DNA of 5,672 nucleotides from Lachnospiraceae bacterium (lineage in GTDB: Bacteria > Bacillota > Clostridia > Lachnospirales > Lachnospiraceae). The translations under genes were made by a program, and so were the position numbers. The stretch covers positions 1 to 5,672 of the forward strand of contig CAAGRM010000237.1 in NCBI GenBank assembly GCA_900772675.1, given 5' to 3'. Below are positions 1-5,643 of the stretch, one piece after another. The notes under the pieces are model-generated. The model worked only from the letters and a program-made list of their open reading frames with translations. It was not told the origin of the DNA and searched no databases. The first letter of the stretch is position 1; each line of letters starts with the position of its first letter.

Positions 1-876
1 ACGCTTCTATGCGTGCCGGTTCTGGATCAGAACGGAGAGCCCTGCGGGATCTGCGGTGTGGAGCTGAGCCAGCTTTATTTTGTCCTGTCTTATCCGGCGT
101 CAGAAAGCCAGTTCGGAAATATGGTTACTCTTCTGGTTTCCGGAGAGGGAAAAAAGTACGATTTGTCCAAGGCTATGATTGGAAACGCAGCAGGGACGTA
201 TCTGAAAGCCTCCGGGCTGATAGAAATCCGGAGCGGGAAATATTATGAGACAGCCTCGACTGGCTCTACCCGCTATTTTGGATTGGCTACTCCGTTGGAG
301 GCCCGCCTTTCTAGTGGTCAGACACCTATGATTTTAACTCTGCTGCCCGAGGACAGCTATCACCAGGCATCCCTTCGAAACCGTCAGCTCTGGTATGCGG
401 GCACGGTCCTGTTTCTGATTCTGATTCTCCTCCTGGCAGGAGGAGTGTCCGGTCACTTTTCGGCCCCAATTGTGCGAAGTCTGAAAGCCATGCAGCTGGA
501 GACGCCGGGAGGGGACGGTCAGAGCGCCGGTATCCGGTCGGGAATTTCGGAAATTGATGCGCTGGTATCTTTTCTGCAAAGCAGAAGTCAGGAGCTGAAA
601 ACCAGTGATCTTCCGCCGGAGATTGAAACTATGCTGCAGGAGTTTAAGGGCCGGGTGGCGAGACTGACACCTGCGGAATTACATATTTTTCAGATGTTTA
701 TCGAGGGCTGCGATGTCCAGACCGCAGCAGAACGGAGCTTTGTCAGCGTGGCAACGGTGCGAAAGCATAATACCAGTATCAACCGGAAGCTGGAGGTATC
801 CAACCGGGAAGAACTGATGGTTTATGTTGATCTCTTCCGGCGGTGCGGACGGCTGGAGGAATTAAAAGACAGATAA
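1..876 (+). CDS. Membrane-anchored LuxR-family regulator with Cache-like sensor (5' end missing)
   Basis: The reading frame is open from the first base, so the start lies upstream; a GTG at 13 is internal to the sensor and has no ribosome binding site. Counting from the first codon in the window, residues 1-125 look like the last part of an extracellular dCache-type ligand-binding domain (PVLDQNGEPCGICGVELS is the typical strand pair). A strongly hydrophobic segment follows at about 131-153 (LWYAGTVLFLILILLLAGG). After it comes a HAMP-like linker with SAPIVRSLKAMQ and ISEIDALVSFLQ. Residues 220-280 form a LuxR/GerE helix-turn-helix (LTPAELHIFQMFIEGCDVQTAAE, then VSVATVRKHNTSINRKLEV). The protein probably senses an external small molecule and binds DNA while membrane bound, as a one-component regulator. 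The ligand and target genes are unknown. A strong terminator follows, so it is not clearly co-transcribed with the downstream cluster. The architecture is clear; the function is inferred. Confidence 0.82.
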   Translation, partial: TLLCVPVLDQNGEPCGICGVELSQLYFVLSYPASESQFGNMVTLLVSGEGKKYDLSKAMIGNAAGTYLKASGLIEIRSGKYYETASTGSTRYFGLATPLEARLSSGQTPMILTLLPEDSYHQASLRNRQLWYAGTVLFLILILLLAGGVSGHFSAPIVRSLKAMQLETPGGDGQSAGIRSGISEIDALVSFLQSRSQELKTSDLPPEIETMLQEFKGRVARLTPAELHIFQMFIEGCDVQTAAERSFVSVATVRKHNTSINRKLEVSNREELMVYVDLFRRCGRLEELKDR

Positions 877-880
877 GAAG

Positions 881-918
881 AAAAAAGGAGAATCCGGATT
901 ACTGGGTTCTCTTTTTTT
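881..918 (+). terminator. Intrinsic terminator after the LuxR-type gene
   Basis: GAGAATCC (888-895) pairs with GGGTTCTC (904-911), with one G-T wobble and an 8-nt loop, and seven T follow at 912-918. The A-run at 881-886 can pair with the T-run and extend the stem, so it could also act on transcripts from the other strand. It begins five bases after the stop codon of the upstream gene. Confidence 0.88.
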
Positions 919-959
919 AGGACAGGATATCTATATATGGTATAAAAAATGTTTAAAAC

Positions 960-971
960 ACAATATATTGT
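960..971. repeat. 12-bp perfect palindrome ACAATATATTGT
   Basis: The sequence is identical to its reverse complement and lies directly upstream of the TTCCAAC inverted repeat. It could be a site for a dimeric DNA-binding protein. It is so AT-rich that chance occurrence is possible. Confidence 0.5.
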
Positions 972-972
972 A

Positions 973-987
973 TTCCAACCGTTGGAA
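973..987. repeat. Inverted repeat TTCCAAC-C-GTTGGAA, possible operator
   Basis: Two perfect 7-bp arms are separated by a single base. Its left part, as TATTCCAACCGTT (971-983), recurs in direct orientation at 1007-1019. The pair brackets the candidate promoter, so binding of a regulator to both sites could control the cluster. No regulator can be assigned from the motif alone. Confidence 0.6.
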
Positions 988-1010
988 AGTTATCGAAATA
1001 GTCTGATATT
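982..1010 (+). promoter_or_regulatory. Candidate sigma-A-type promoter, TTGGAA-N17-GATATT
   Basis: TTGGAA (982-987) and GATATT (1005-1010) each match four of six consensus positions and are 17 bp apart. This would start transcription near 1017, roughly 90 bases before the SPFH start codon. The -35 hexamer overlaps the right arm of an inverted repeat, and the -10 overlaps the second copy of that sequence, which is a typical operator arrangement. An alternative is the extended -10 TGGTATAAA at 938-946, which lacks a good -35. Neither is certain. Confidence 0.35.
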
Positions 1011-1019
1011 CCAACCGTT
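1007..1019 (+). repeat. Second copy of the 13-bp direct repeat TATTCCAACCGTT
   Basis: This is an exact 13-bp copy of 971-983, 36 bp downstream. After it the sequence reads CCC rather than GGAAA, so only one arm of the upstream inverted repeat is kept. It overlaps the candidate -10 and start region. Confidence 0.6.
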
Positions 1020-1093
1020 CCCATATATTTTTTCTGTAAAAACTGATATGCTGATTTCAGATAAGAAACAACAAAACCAGAAATACAGATGCG

Positions 1094-1100
1094 AAAGGAG
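1094..1100 (+). promoter_or_regulatory. Ribosome binding site AAAGGAG that sets the SPFH start
   Basis: It is 8 nt from ATG at 1109. The in-frame TTG at 1103 lies only 2 nt from it, which is too close. The true start is therefore ATG 1109. Confidence 0.85.
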
Positions 1101-1108
1101 ATTTGTTT

Positions 1109-2569
1109 ATGGGACTGATTAAAGCTGGTATGGGTGCATTAGGTGGAACATTTGCGGATCAATGGAAAGAGTTTTTCTATTGTGAAGCACTGGGAAAAGA
1201 CGTTCTGGTAACGAAGGGCCAGAAGCGTATCACGGGCCGGTCTTCCAATACAAAGGGAAATGACAACATCATTTCCAATGGAAGCGGTATCGCGGTAGCA
1301 GACGGACAGTGTATGCTGATCGTGGAACAGGGAAAAGTCGTAGAGGTCTGTGCGGAGCCTGGTGAGTTTACATATGATACCTCTTCGGAGCCAAGTATCT
1401 TTGCCGGAAATCTGGGAGAGAGCATCCGTGAAACCTTTAAGGTAGTTGGAAAACGATTTACCTACGGCGGTGACACAGGAAAGGATCAGCGTGTTTACTA
1501 TATTAACACGAAGGAGATGGGAGAAATTCTTTATGGAACCGCAACTCCGATTCCGTTCCGCGTAGTTGTAAATGAGGAACTGGGGTATAAACTGTCCGTG
1601 GATCTCCGCTGCAATGGTAACTTTACGTACCGTATCAGCGATCCGCTTCTGTTTTATACCAATGTCTGCGGCAACGTGGAAAGTGATTATGAAAGCGCAG
1701 AAATCGCGCCCCGCTTAAAAGGGGAACTGATGACGGCTCTGCAGCCGGCTCTGGCAACCCTTTCGGCGCAGAAGATTCAGTATTATGAGATTCCTGCTCA
1801 TACACTGGAGCTCTCGGACGCTCTGAATGATGTTCTTTCTAAAACCTGGAAAGAAAAACGCGGTATCGAAGTGTTTTCTTTCAACATTAATTCCTTAAGT
1901 ATTCCGGAGGATCAGCGCCTGAAGCTGACGGAGTGGGAAGAAAATGCTATGACGACCAATCCCAATACGGCGGCAGCCCGCCTGGTAGGCGGACAGATCG
2001 ACGCTATGAAGGCGGCGGCAAACAATAACGCCGGAGCCATGACCGGATTTATGGGAATGGGAATGGCCATGAATGCAGGTGGAATGGGCGGCATGAACGC
2101 ACAGAATCTGTTCGCAATGGGTCAGCAGCAGAATCAGGCGGCACAGCAGCAGGCAGCGGCACAGCAGCAGCAGGCAGCCCAAAGCGCTCCACAGCCCGGG
2201 GCAAACAGCTGGAAGTGCCAGTGTGGAGCAATCGCGACCGGAAAGTTCTGTCCGGAGTGCGGCTCGAAAAAGCCGGAGCCGAAGATGGAGGCAGCGGGAA
2301 GCTGGAAGTGCGCCTGTGGAGCAACTGCGACCGGAAAGTTCTGTCCGGAGTGTGGCGCGAAAAAGCCGGAAGACAGCGATGGCTGGATCTGCTCCTGTGG
2401 AACTGTGAACAAAGGAAAATTCTGTCAGAACTGTGGCGCGAAGAAGCCGGCAGGAGCACTCTTGTACCGATGTGACAAATGTGGCTGGCAGCCGGAGGAT
2501 CCGACGCATCCGCCAAAATTCTGTCCGGAGTGCGGCGACCCGTTTGATGATGGAGATGTTACGAACTAA
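1109..2569 (+). CDS. SPFH-domain (YdjI-like, virion-core-protein-like) protein with four C-terminal zinc ribbons
   Basis: The product is a 486-residue, probably cytoplasmic protein of the stomatin/prohibitin (SPFH, COG4260) superfamily. The N-terminus (MGLIKAGMGALGGTFADQWKE) lacks a true transmembrane segment and looks amphipathic, so peripheral membrane contact is likely. Residues of about 20-285 form the SPFH region. Residues 308-337 are rich in Met and Gly, and 338-364 are rich in Gln and Ala, forming a flexible linker. Four zinc ribbons follow: C370/C372/C381/C384, C401/C403/C412/C415, C428/C430/C439/C442 and C455/C458/C472/C475. The first three share the form WxCxCG...GKFCxxCG. In B. subtilis the homologue YdjI is encoded with PspA and YdjG/YdjH and takes part in envelope-stress defence. 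A scaffold role here is inferred from that. Family assignment is confident; the partners are not known. Confidence 0.9.
   Translation: MGLIKAGMGALGGTFADQWKEFFYCEALGKDVLVTKGQKRITGRSSNTKGNDNIISNGSGIAVADGQCMLIVEQGKVVEVCAEPGEFTYDTSSEPSIFAGNLGESIRETFKVVGKRFTYGGDTGKDQRVYYINTKEMGEILYGTATPIPFRVVVNEELGYKLSVDLRCNGNFTYRISDPLLFYTNVCGNVESDYESAEIAPRLKGELMTALQPALATLSAQKIQYYEIPAHTLELSDALNDVLSKTWKEKRGIEVFSFNINSLSIPEDQRLKLTEWEENAMTTNPNTAAARLVGGQIDAMKAAANNNAGAMTGFMGMGMAMNAGGMGGMNAQNLFAMGQQQNQAAQQQAAAQQQQAAQSAPQPGANSWKCQCGAIATGKFCPECGSKKPEPKMEAAGSWKCACGATATGKFCPECGAKKPEDSDGWICSCGTVNKGKFCQNCGAKKPAGALLYRCDKCGWQPEDPTHPPKFCPECGDPFDDGDVTN
2210..2371 (+). repeat. Tandem duplication encoding zinc ribbons 1 and 2 of the SPFH protein
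   Basis: The 69-bp stretches 2210-2278 and 2303-2371 differ at only about eight positions by eye. They share an uninterrupted core around ACCGGAAAGTTCTGTCCGGA. They are offset by 93 bp, in frame. This indicates a fairly recent duplication of one ribbon. Ribbon 3, starting at 2384, is more diverged at DNA level. Confidence 0.8.
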
Positions 2570-2571
2570 AC

Positions 2572-2603
2572 CATTACATCATTTTTAAAATAACGATGTA
2601 ATG
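2572..2603. other. Perfect 9-bp stem-loop between the SPFH and DUF4428 genes
   Basis: CATTACATC (2572-2580) pairs with GATGTAATG (2595-2603) around a 14-nt AT-rich loop, starting two bases after the SPFH stop codon. No T-run follows on either strand, so it is not a standard terminator. It may protect or process the mRNA, or partially uncouple the two genes. The stem is seen directly; the role is inferred. Confidence 0.6.
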
Positions 2604-2646
2604 AAAAGATTCTGAGAGTACATATAACAGGAAGGGAGGTTTCTAT

Positions 2647-3732
2647 ATGGGATTCTTTGATAAAAAGTATTGTGATGTGTGTGGAGAAAAGATAGGGCTT
2701 CTTGGAAACCGTAAGCTGGAGGACGGAAATCTCTGTAAGGAATGCGCGTCTAAGCTTTCCCCGTTTTTCTCTGATAGAAAATCTTCTACGGTTGAGGAGA
2801 TTAAGCAGCAGCTGGCCTACCGGGAGGAAAACCGGCAGCAGCTGGCAGGCTTTCGGGCGACCCGCATAATCGGTGATCGGATGAAGGTTATGGTAGATGA
2901 ACTGGGAAACCGCTTTATTGTTACTTCTTCGAACGATATTCTGAAGGCGAATCCGGATATCATTTCTATTTCCGATGTGATCTCCTGTAACCTGGATTTG
3001 AAGATGGAAGATACGGAATTGAAGCAGAAAGATGCACAGGGTAAGGAGGTCAGCTACAACCCTCCCAGATACTGCTATTCCTACAATTTCTTTATCGAAA
3101 TTTCCGTAAGGAATCCTTGGTTTAGCCAGATTCGTTTTCGTCTGAATTCCAGTGATATCGAGATTGTGGATGAATTTACCGGTGCCGGAGTGGGAAGGAT
3201 GATGGGCAGCCGTCGCCAGAGTATGGTGCATCCGGAGTACAATATGGAATACCGCAAATATCAGCAGATGGCAGATGAAATCGTGGCAGTATTGTCAGGG
3301 CAGCCGACGGCGAGAGGAATGGCGGCTTCTGTGATAAACCAGATGGCAGATGGTCAGGGATTGGTAGGTGCAGTGGTATCCGGTCTGGGCGCAGGCATGG
3401 CAGGAACTGGCATGATGCAGAATGAGCACATGATGCAGAATGGAACTATGATGCAGAACGGGAACATGATGCAGAATGGAAATGTGATGCAGAATGGGAA
3501 TGTGATGCAGAATGGAAATGTGATGCAGAATGGGAACATGATGCAGAACGGGAACATGATGCAGAACGGGAACATGATGCAGAACGGAACTATGATGCAG
3601 AACGGAACTATGATGCAGAACGGAAACATGGCACAGAACGGCAGTTGGGTTTGCTCCTGCGGCATGACAAACACCGGAAAGTTCTGCCAGAATTGTGGAG
3701 CACCAAGGGACGGCAGAGACAGGATTCGCTAG
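2647..3732 (+). CDS. DUF4428 zinc-ribbon protein with MMQNGN hexapeptide repeats and a C-terminal ribbon
   Basis: The product has 361 residues and no signal peptide or clear membrane helix, so it is probably cytoplasmic. The N-terminus (YCDVCGEKIGLLGNRKLEDG, then LCKEC) is a DUF4428 ribbon with C9, C12, C30 and C33. A charged helix at about 47-68 leads to a beta-rich domain at 69-182, possibly PH-like in character. Another helix follows at about 200-217, then a Gly/Ala/Met-rich stretch. Residues 256-333 are thirteen hexapeptide repeats of MMQNGN type. The tail (SWVCSCGMTNTGKFCQNCG) is a CxC...CxxC ribbon with C336, C338, C347 and C350, nearly the same as ribbon 3 of the upstream SPFH protein. 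The start has a strong GGGAGG site 7 nt upstream. The shared tail suggests both proteins act in one assembly. The biochemical function is unknown. Confidence 0.88.
   Translation: MGFFDKKYCDVCGEKIGLLGNRKLEDGNLCKECASKLSPFFSDRKSSTVEEIKQQLAYREENRQQLAGFRATRIIGDRMKVMVDELGNRFIVTSSNDILKANPDIISISDVISCNLDLKMEDTELKQKDAQGKEVSYNPPRYCYSYNFFIEISVRNPWFSQIRFRLNSSDIEIVDEFTGAGVGRMMGSRRQSMVHPEYNMEYRKYQQMADEIVAVLSGQPTARGMAASVINQMADGQGLVGAVVSGLGAGMAGTGMMQNEHMMQNGTMMQNGNMMQNGNVMQNGNVMQNGNVMQNGNMMQNGNMMQNGNMMQNGTMMQNGTMMQNGNMAQNGSWVCSCGMTNTGKFCQNCGAPRDGRDRIR
3412..3645 (+). repeat. Thirteen in-frame 18-bp tandem repeats (ATGATGCAGAACGGGAAC type)
   Basis: There are thirteen consecutive 18-bp units with no gaps. Units 8 and 9 are identical, as are units 10 and 11. 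Differences are mostly A/G or C/T at fixed positions, giving MMQNGN, VMQNGN or MMQNGT. The first unit (MMQNEH) and last unit (MAQNGS) are degenerate, as expected when an array grows from its middle by slippage or unequal exchange. The array encodes a Met/Asn/Gln-rich spacer before the C-terminal zinc ribbon. Unit number probably varies among strains. Confidence 0.95.
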
Positions 3733-3890
3733 AGCGTGTTTGAAAAAGGCTTTCCGTAAGCTGTGAGTCCCATTTTGTGGGAGCGCTTGTCCGAATGAGG
3801 GCGGTTGAAGCGGGCTACGGCAACCGAATGGGGTCAAATATATTGCAAAGTGGGGCTTGCAGATTGCGGAAATGGAAAAATTTTATCAGT
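3733..3890. other. Gene-free spacer with a series of short hairpins, possible repeat element or structured leader
   Basis: No gene is supported here. The following stems can be read: GCTT 3749-3752 with AAGC 3758-3761; TCCCA 3768-3772 with TGGGA 3778-3782; CGGTTG 3802-3807 with CAACCG 3821-3826; TGCAA 3844-3848 with TTGCA 3857-3861. CGCTT 3784-3788 can also pair with AAGCG 3808-3812, which crosses the CGGTTG stem. The base composition is more GC-rich than the other spacers. It may be a dispersed intergenic repeat or a leader RNA for the lipoprotein gene. No intrinsic terminator was found. Confidence 0.45.
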
Positions 3891-3898
3891 AAAGGAGG
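3891..3898 (+). promoter_or_regulatory. Ribosome binding site AAAGGAGG that sets the first lipoprotein start
   Basis: It lies 8 nt from ATG 3907. The frame is open upstream to a TTG at 3805, but that start has no such site and would put 34 residues before the signal peptide. ATG 3907 is therefore chosen. Confidence 0.88.
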
Positions 3899-3906
3899 CG
3901 TGGAGA

Positions 3907-5115
3907 ATGAGAAAAAGAAAACTTATGACAGTGATGCTGGCGGCAGTGCTGGCGCTTAGCCTGGCGGCTTGCGGCGGAGAAAAGAAACCTGTAGACACAA
4001 CCGACACCACAGATACCTCACAGACTGATACTTCGCAGACTGATAGCTCGCAGGCCGACAGCTCGCAGATCGACAGCTCACAGACCGATACTTCGCAGAC
4101 AGAAAAGGAGCAGCCGGAAGCGGAGTCTGCAGAGGCTGAAACGAAGATTCCGGAGAATGCCACAGAAATTTTGCTGACAAATCCGAAAATTCAGGCGCAG
4201 GCAAAGTTCTATTTCCCAAAGGAAGCGAAGGAATGGGAAACAAAGTGTCTGAGCAAAAGGGATCCGGTCAATGTACCTCAGAGATATGTGTATAAGTCAG
4301 AAAATGCAGATGGTGTTTCACTGCGGGCGGATATGCGGCTGACAGCCACATTAACGGCGACGCTGGCCGCGATGCTGGAGAATGAGGAGGCGGAGAAGAT
4401 ACAGGTTCAGAATTACCCGGCAATTTTGGAAACCACGAATACCTCCTGGCAATACACCATTGATCTGGGGCCGTTTACAGAGGGACTGAATCTGTATATA
4501 TATGTTAGCTTTGAAGGCGGAAATGAGGAGTTTGCCAATATAAAGGAACTGGCGGATGTCCGGGATATGTTTCTGGAAACTCTCACAGTAACCACAGATT
4601 ACGAAGGCAAAGAGGATCGCAGCGGGCGCAAATATCAGGGCGTTGGTTTGTGTTCCCTTCCGGATACTATGGAATATCATGGAGAGAACGTTGAAGTGAT
4701 CCAGGTTCTTGATGATTATCATATATACAGTCTGAAGACAGAGGTATATGATTCGGATCCGATCCCTACAAGAGTGACAGCAATGATCAGCGGTACGATC
4801 AACAATGCCTCTCTGGAAATGGAAGGATATCAGGAATACACCATTGCCGGATATTCCGGAATCATGAAACAGACGGAGTTCTATGGATACGTGAGCAGTT
4901 TTCTGCGTCTTAAGATAAATGAGGGTACCAATTATGATGTGTACGCGATCACGTATGTGAACGATGATGAGCTGACGGATCCGGTGGCGCTGGCAGCGGC
5001 TGTGAAGGAGATGAAGGACGATCCGGATACCTATTACCAGAAATCGCTGGAGTTGCTGGAAGCTATGCTGACCGCGGCAGAATTCAGAGAGCCGGTTGAA
5101 TCGTGGTTTGAATAA
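3907..5115 (+). CDS. Lipoprotein with DTSQT-repeat linker and unassigned ectodomain
   Basis: The product has 402 residues. It begins with a lipoprotein signal peptide: MRKRK, a hydrophobic stretch and the lipobox LAAC, with C22 as the predicted lipidated residue. The mature protein would be anchored to the outer face of the membrane. Residues 30-65 are a Thr/Ser/Asp/Gln linker with six pentads of DTSQT type, and 66-80 are acidic. The remaining 320 residues match no family I recognise. They seem to contain two similar alpha/beta halves, about 95-230 and 243-390. Each has a hydrophobic strand with Pro (FYFP; CSLP), a central strand with Tyr-Pro/Tyr-Ser (NYPAIL; GYSGIM) and a helical end (LADVRDMFLETL; LAAAVKEMKDD). 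It ends 28 bp before the next lipoprotein gene and is probably co-transcribed with it. Localisation is confident; function is unknown. Confidence 0.88.
   Translation: MRKRKLMTVMLAAVLALSLAACGGEKKPVDTTDTTDTSQTDTSQTDSSQADSSQIDSSQTDTSQTEKEQPEAESAEAETKIPENATEILLTNPKIQAQAKFYFPKEAKEWETKCLSKRDPVNVPQRYVYKSENADGVSLRADMRLTATLTATLAAMLENEEAEKIQVQNYPAILETTNTSWQYTIDLGPFTEGLNLYIYVSFEGGNEEFANIKELADVRDMFLETLTVTTDYEGKEDRSGRKYQGVGLCSLPDTMEYHGENVEVIQVLDDYHIYSLKTEVYDSDPIPTRVTAMISGTINNASLEMEGYQEYTIAGYSGIMKQTEFYGYVSSFLRLKINEGTNYDVYAITYVNDDELTDPVALAAAVKEMKDDPDTYYQKSLELLEAMLTAAEFREPVESWFE
4012..4101 (+). repeat. Six 15-bp repeats encoding DTSQT-type pentads
   Basis: Six consecutive in-frame units encode D-T/S-S-Q-T/A/I at residues 36-65 of the lipoprotein. 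Units are similar but not identical at DNA level (GATACCTCACAGACT, GATACTTCGCAGACT and variants). This is a typical flexible spacer between the lipid anchor and the folded domain. Confidence 0.85.
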
Positions 5116-5130
5116 ATTCAGGCAAAAAAA

Positions 5131-5135
5131 GGAGG
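5131..5135 (+). promoter_or_regulatory. Ribosome binding site GGAGG that sets the second lipoprotein start
   Basis: It lies 8 nt before ATG 5144. The frame extends back to a TTG at 5096 inside the previous gene, but that start has no ribosome binding site and would bury the signal peptide. ATG 5144 is used. Confidence 0.85.
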
Positions 5136-5143
5136 ATTGGAGC

Positions 5144-5626
5144 ATGAAACAGCACAAACGTTGGTTATATCTGCTCCTGGCTGGAGGGATACTCCTTGAA
5201 GTTTCAGCTTGTACGCAGAAGGAGCCGCAGGCTCCTTCTGCGCCGGATCATATCATTCTGGAAGATTATGAAATCCGTTACAAGGGCTTTACCGTGATGC
5301 AGGATATCAACGAGAACCCGGCGCTGGTCATAAACCTGGATTTTACAAATAATGGGAAAGAGGCAACTTCTTATCTCTGGGCAGTATCAGAAAAAGCATT
5401 CCAGGATGGGATTGGCCTGGATGTGGCAACGGTATTTTCGGATCCGGATTCCTATGATACGGTTACGAAAGCACAGCTGACGGAGATCGTACCGGGAAAA
5501 ACGATTGAGGTGAAATCGGCCTATGTTCTGCCGGACAGTGATGCCGAAACCGTAGAAGTGGAGTTTTCCCAGAATCCGGGAAAGAAAAAGGGCAAACTGA
5601 GCATTGATTTAACGAAAGCCAGGTAA
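5144..5626 (+). CDS. DUF5067-type lipoprotein
   Basis: The product has 160 residues. The signal peptide MKQHKRW plus a hydrophobic core ends in the lipobox VSAC, with C23 predicted to be lipidated. The mature domain resembles DUF5067, a small extracellular beta-sandwich family of Firmicutes. Typical features are the strand YEIRYKGFTVMQDINENPAL, then VINLDFTNNGKEATSYLWAV, KAFQDGIGLDVA, IVPGKTIEVKSAYVL and the closing EVEFS strand. Such domains are found in secreted and lipid-anchored proteins whose partners are mostly unknown. The gene follows the larger lipoprotein by 28 bp and precedes the next gene by 17 bp, so it is very likely in the same operon. The family call is from pattern recognition and is fairly confident; the role is unknown. 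Confidence 0.85.
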   Translation: MKQHKRWLYLLLAGGILLEVSACTQKEPQAPSAPDHIILEDYEIRYKGFTVMQDINENPALVINLDFTNNGKEATSYLWAVSEKAFQDGIGLDVATVFSDPDSYDTVTKAQLTEIVPGKTIEVKSAYVLPDSDAETVEVEFSQNPGKKKGKLSIDLTKAR

Positions 5627-5643
5627 GGAAGGAGAACAGGAGT

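Larger units (their letters stand above)
919..1108 (+). other. AT-rich intergenic control region before the SPFH gene
   Basis: This stretch of about 190 bp has no credible gene. It is far richer in A and T than the flanking coding DNA. It holds a palindrome, an inverted repeat with a copy of one arm, two candidate promoters and the ribosome binding site of the SPFH gene. It is most simply read as the promoter and operator region of the downstream cluster. Confidence 0.6.

Noticed and set aside
9..248. 79-codon + strand frame at the start of the window
   Set aside because: It overlaps the LuxR-type gene in another frame, is Arg/Ser-rich, and has no ribosome binding site visible in the eight bases before it.
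1895..2509. Cys/Leu/Arg-rich minus-strand frames over the zinc-ribbon region
   Set aside because: The repetitive Cys-rich composition comes from the reverse complement of the ribbon codons and Gln/Ala-rich linker.
2572..2603. Stem-loop as an intrinsic terminator
   Set aside because: The stem is good but is followed by AAAAGATTC, not a T-run, and by no T-run on the other strand.
2566..3231. 221-codon minus-strand frame
   Set aside because: It lies wholly over the DUF4428 gene, its translation shows no recognisable family, and no ribosome binding site fits. It is a shadow frame.
3412..3645. Array of short repeats as a CRISPR
   Set aside because: The units are 18 bp, contiguous, without spacers, and keep the reading frame of a protein.
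3354..3674. Minus-strand frame with a striking FPFCIM repeat
   Set aside because: It is the reverse reading of the 18-bp repeat array. It has no own ribosome binding site and covers a well-supported + strand gene. The longer minus frame at 3295-3837 is rejected for the same reason.
3805..3906. N-terminal extension of the first lipoprotein from TTG 3805
   Set aside because: There is no ribosome binding site, the extension runs through the hairpin-rich spacer, and it would displace the lipoprotein signal peptide. AAAGGAGG before ATG 3907 is decisive.
4351..5157. 268-codon minus-strand frame
   Set aside because: It is opposite the first lipoprotein gene, with His/Ile/Arg-rich unstructured content and no supporting signals.
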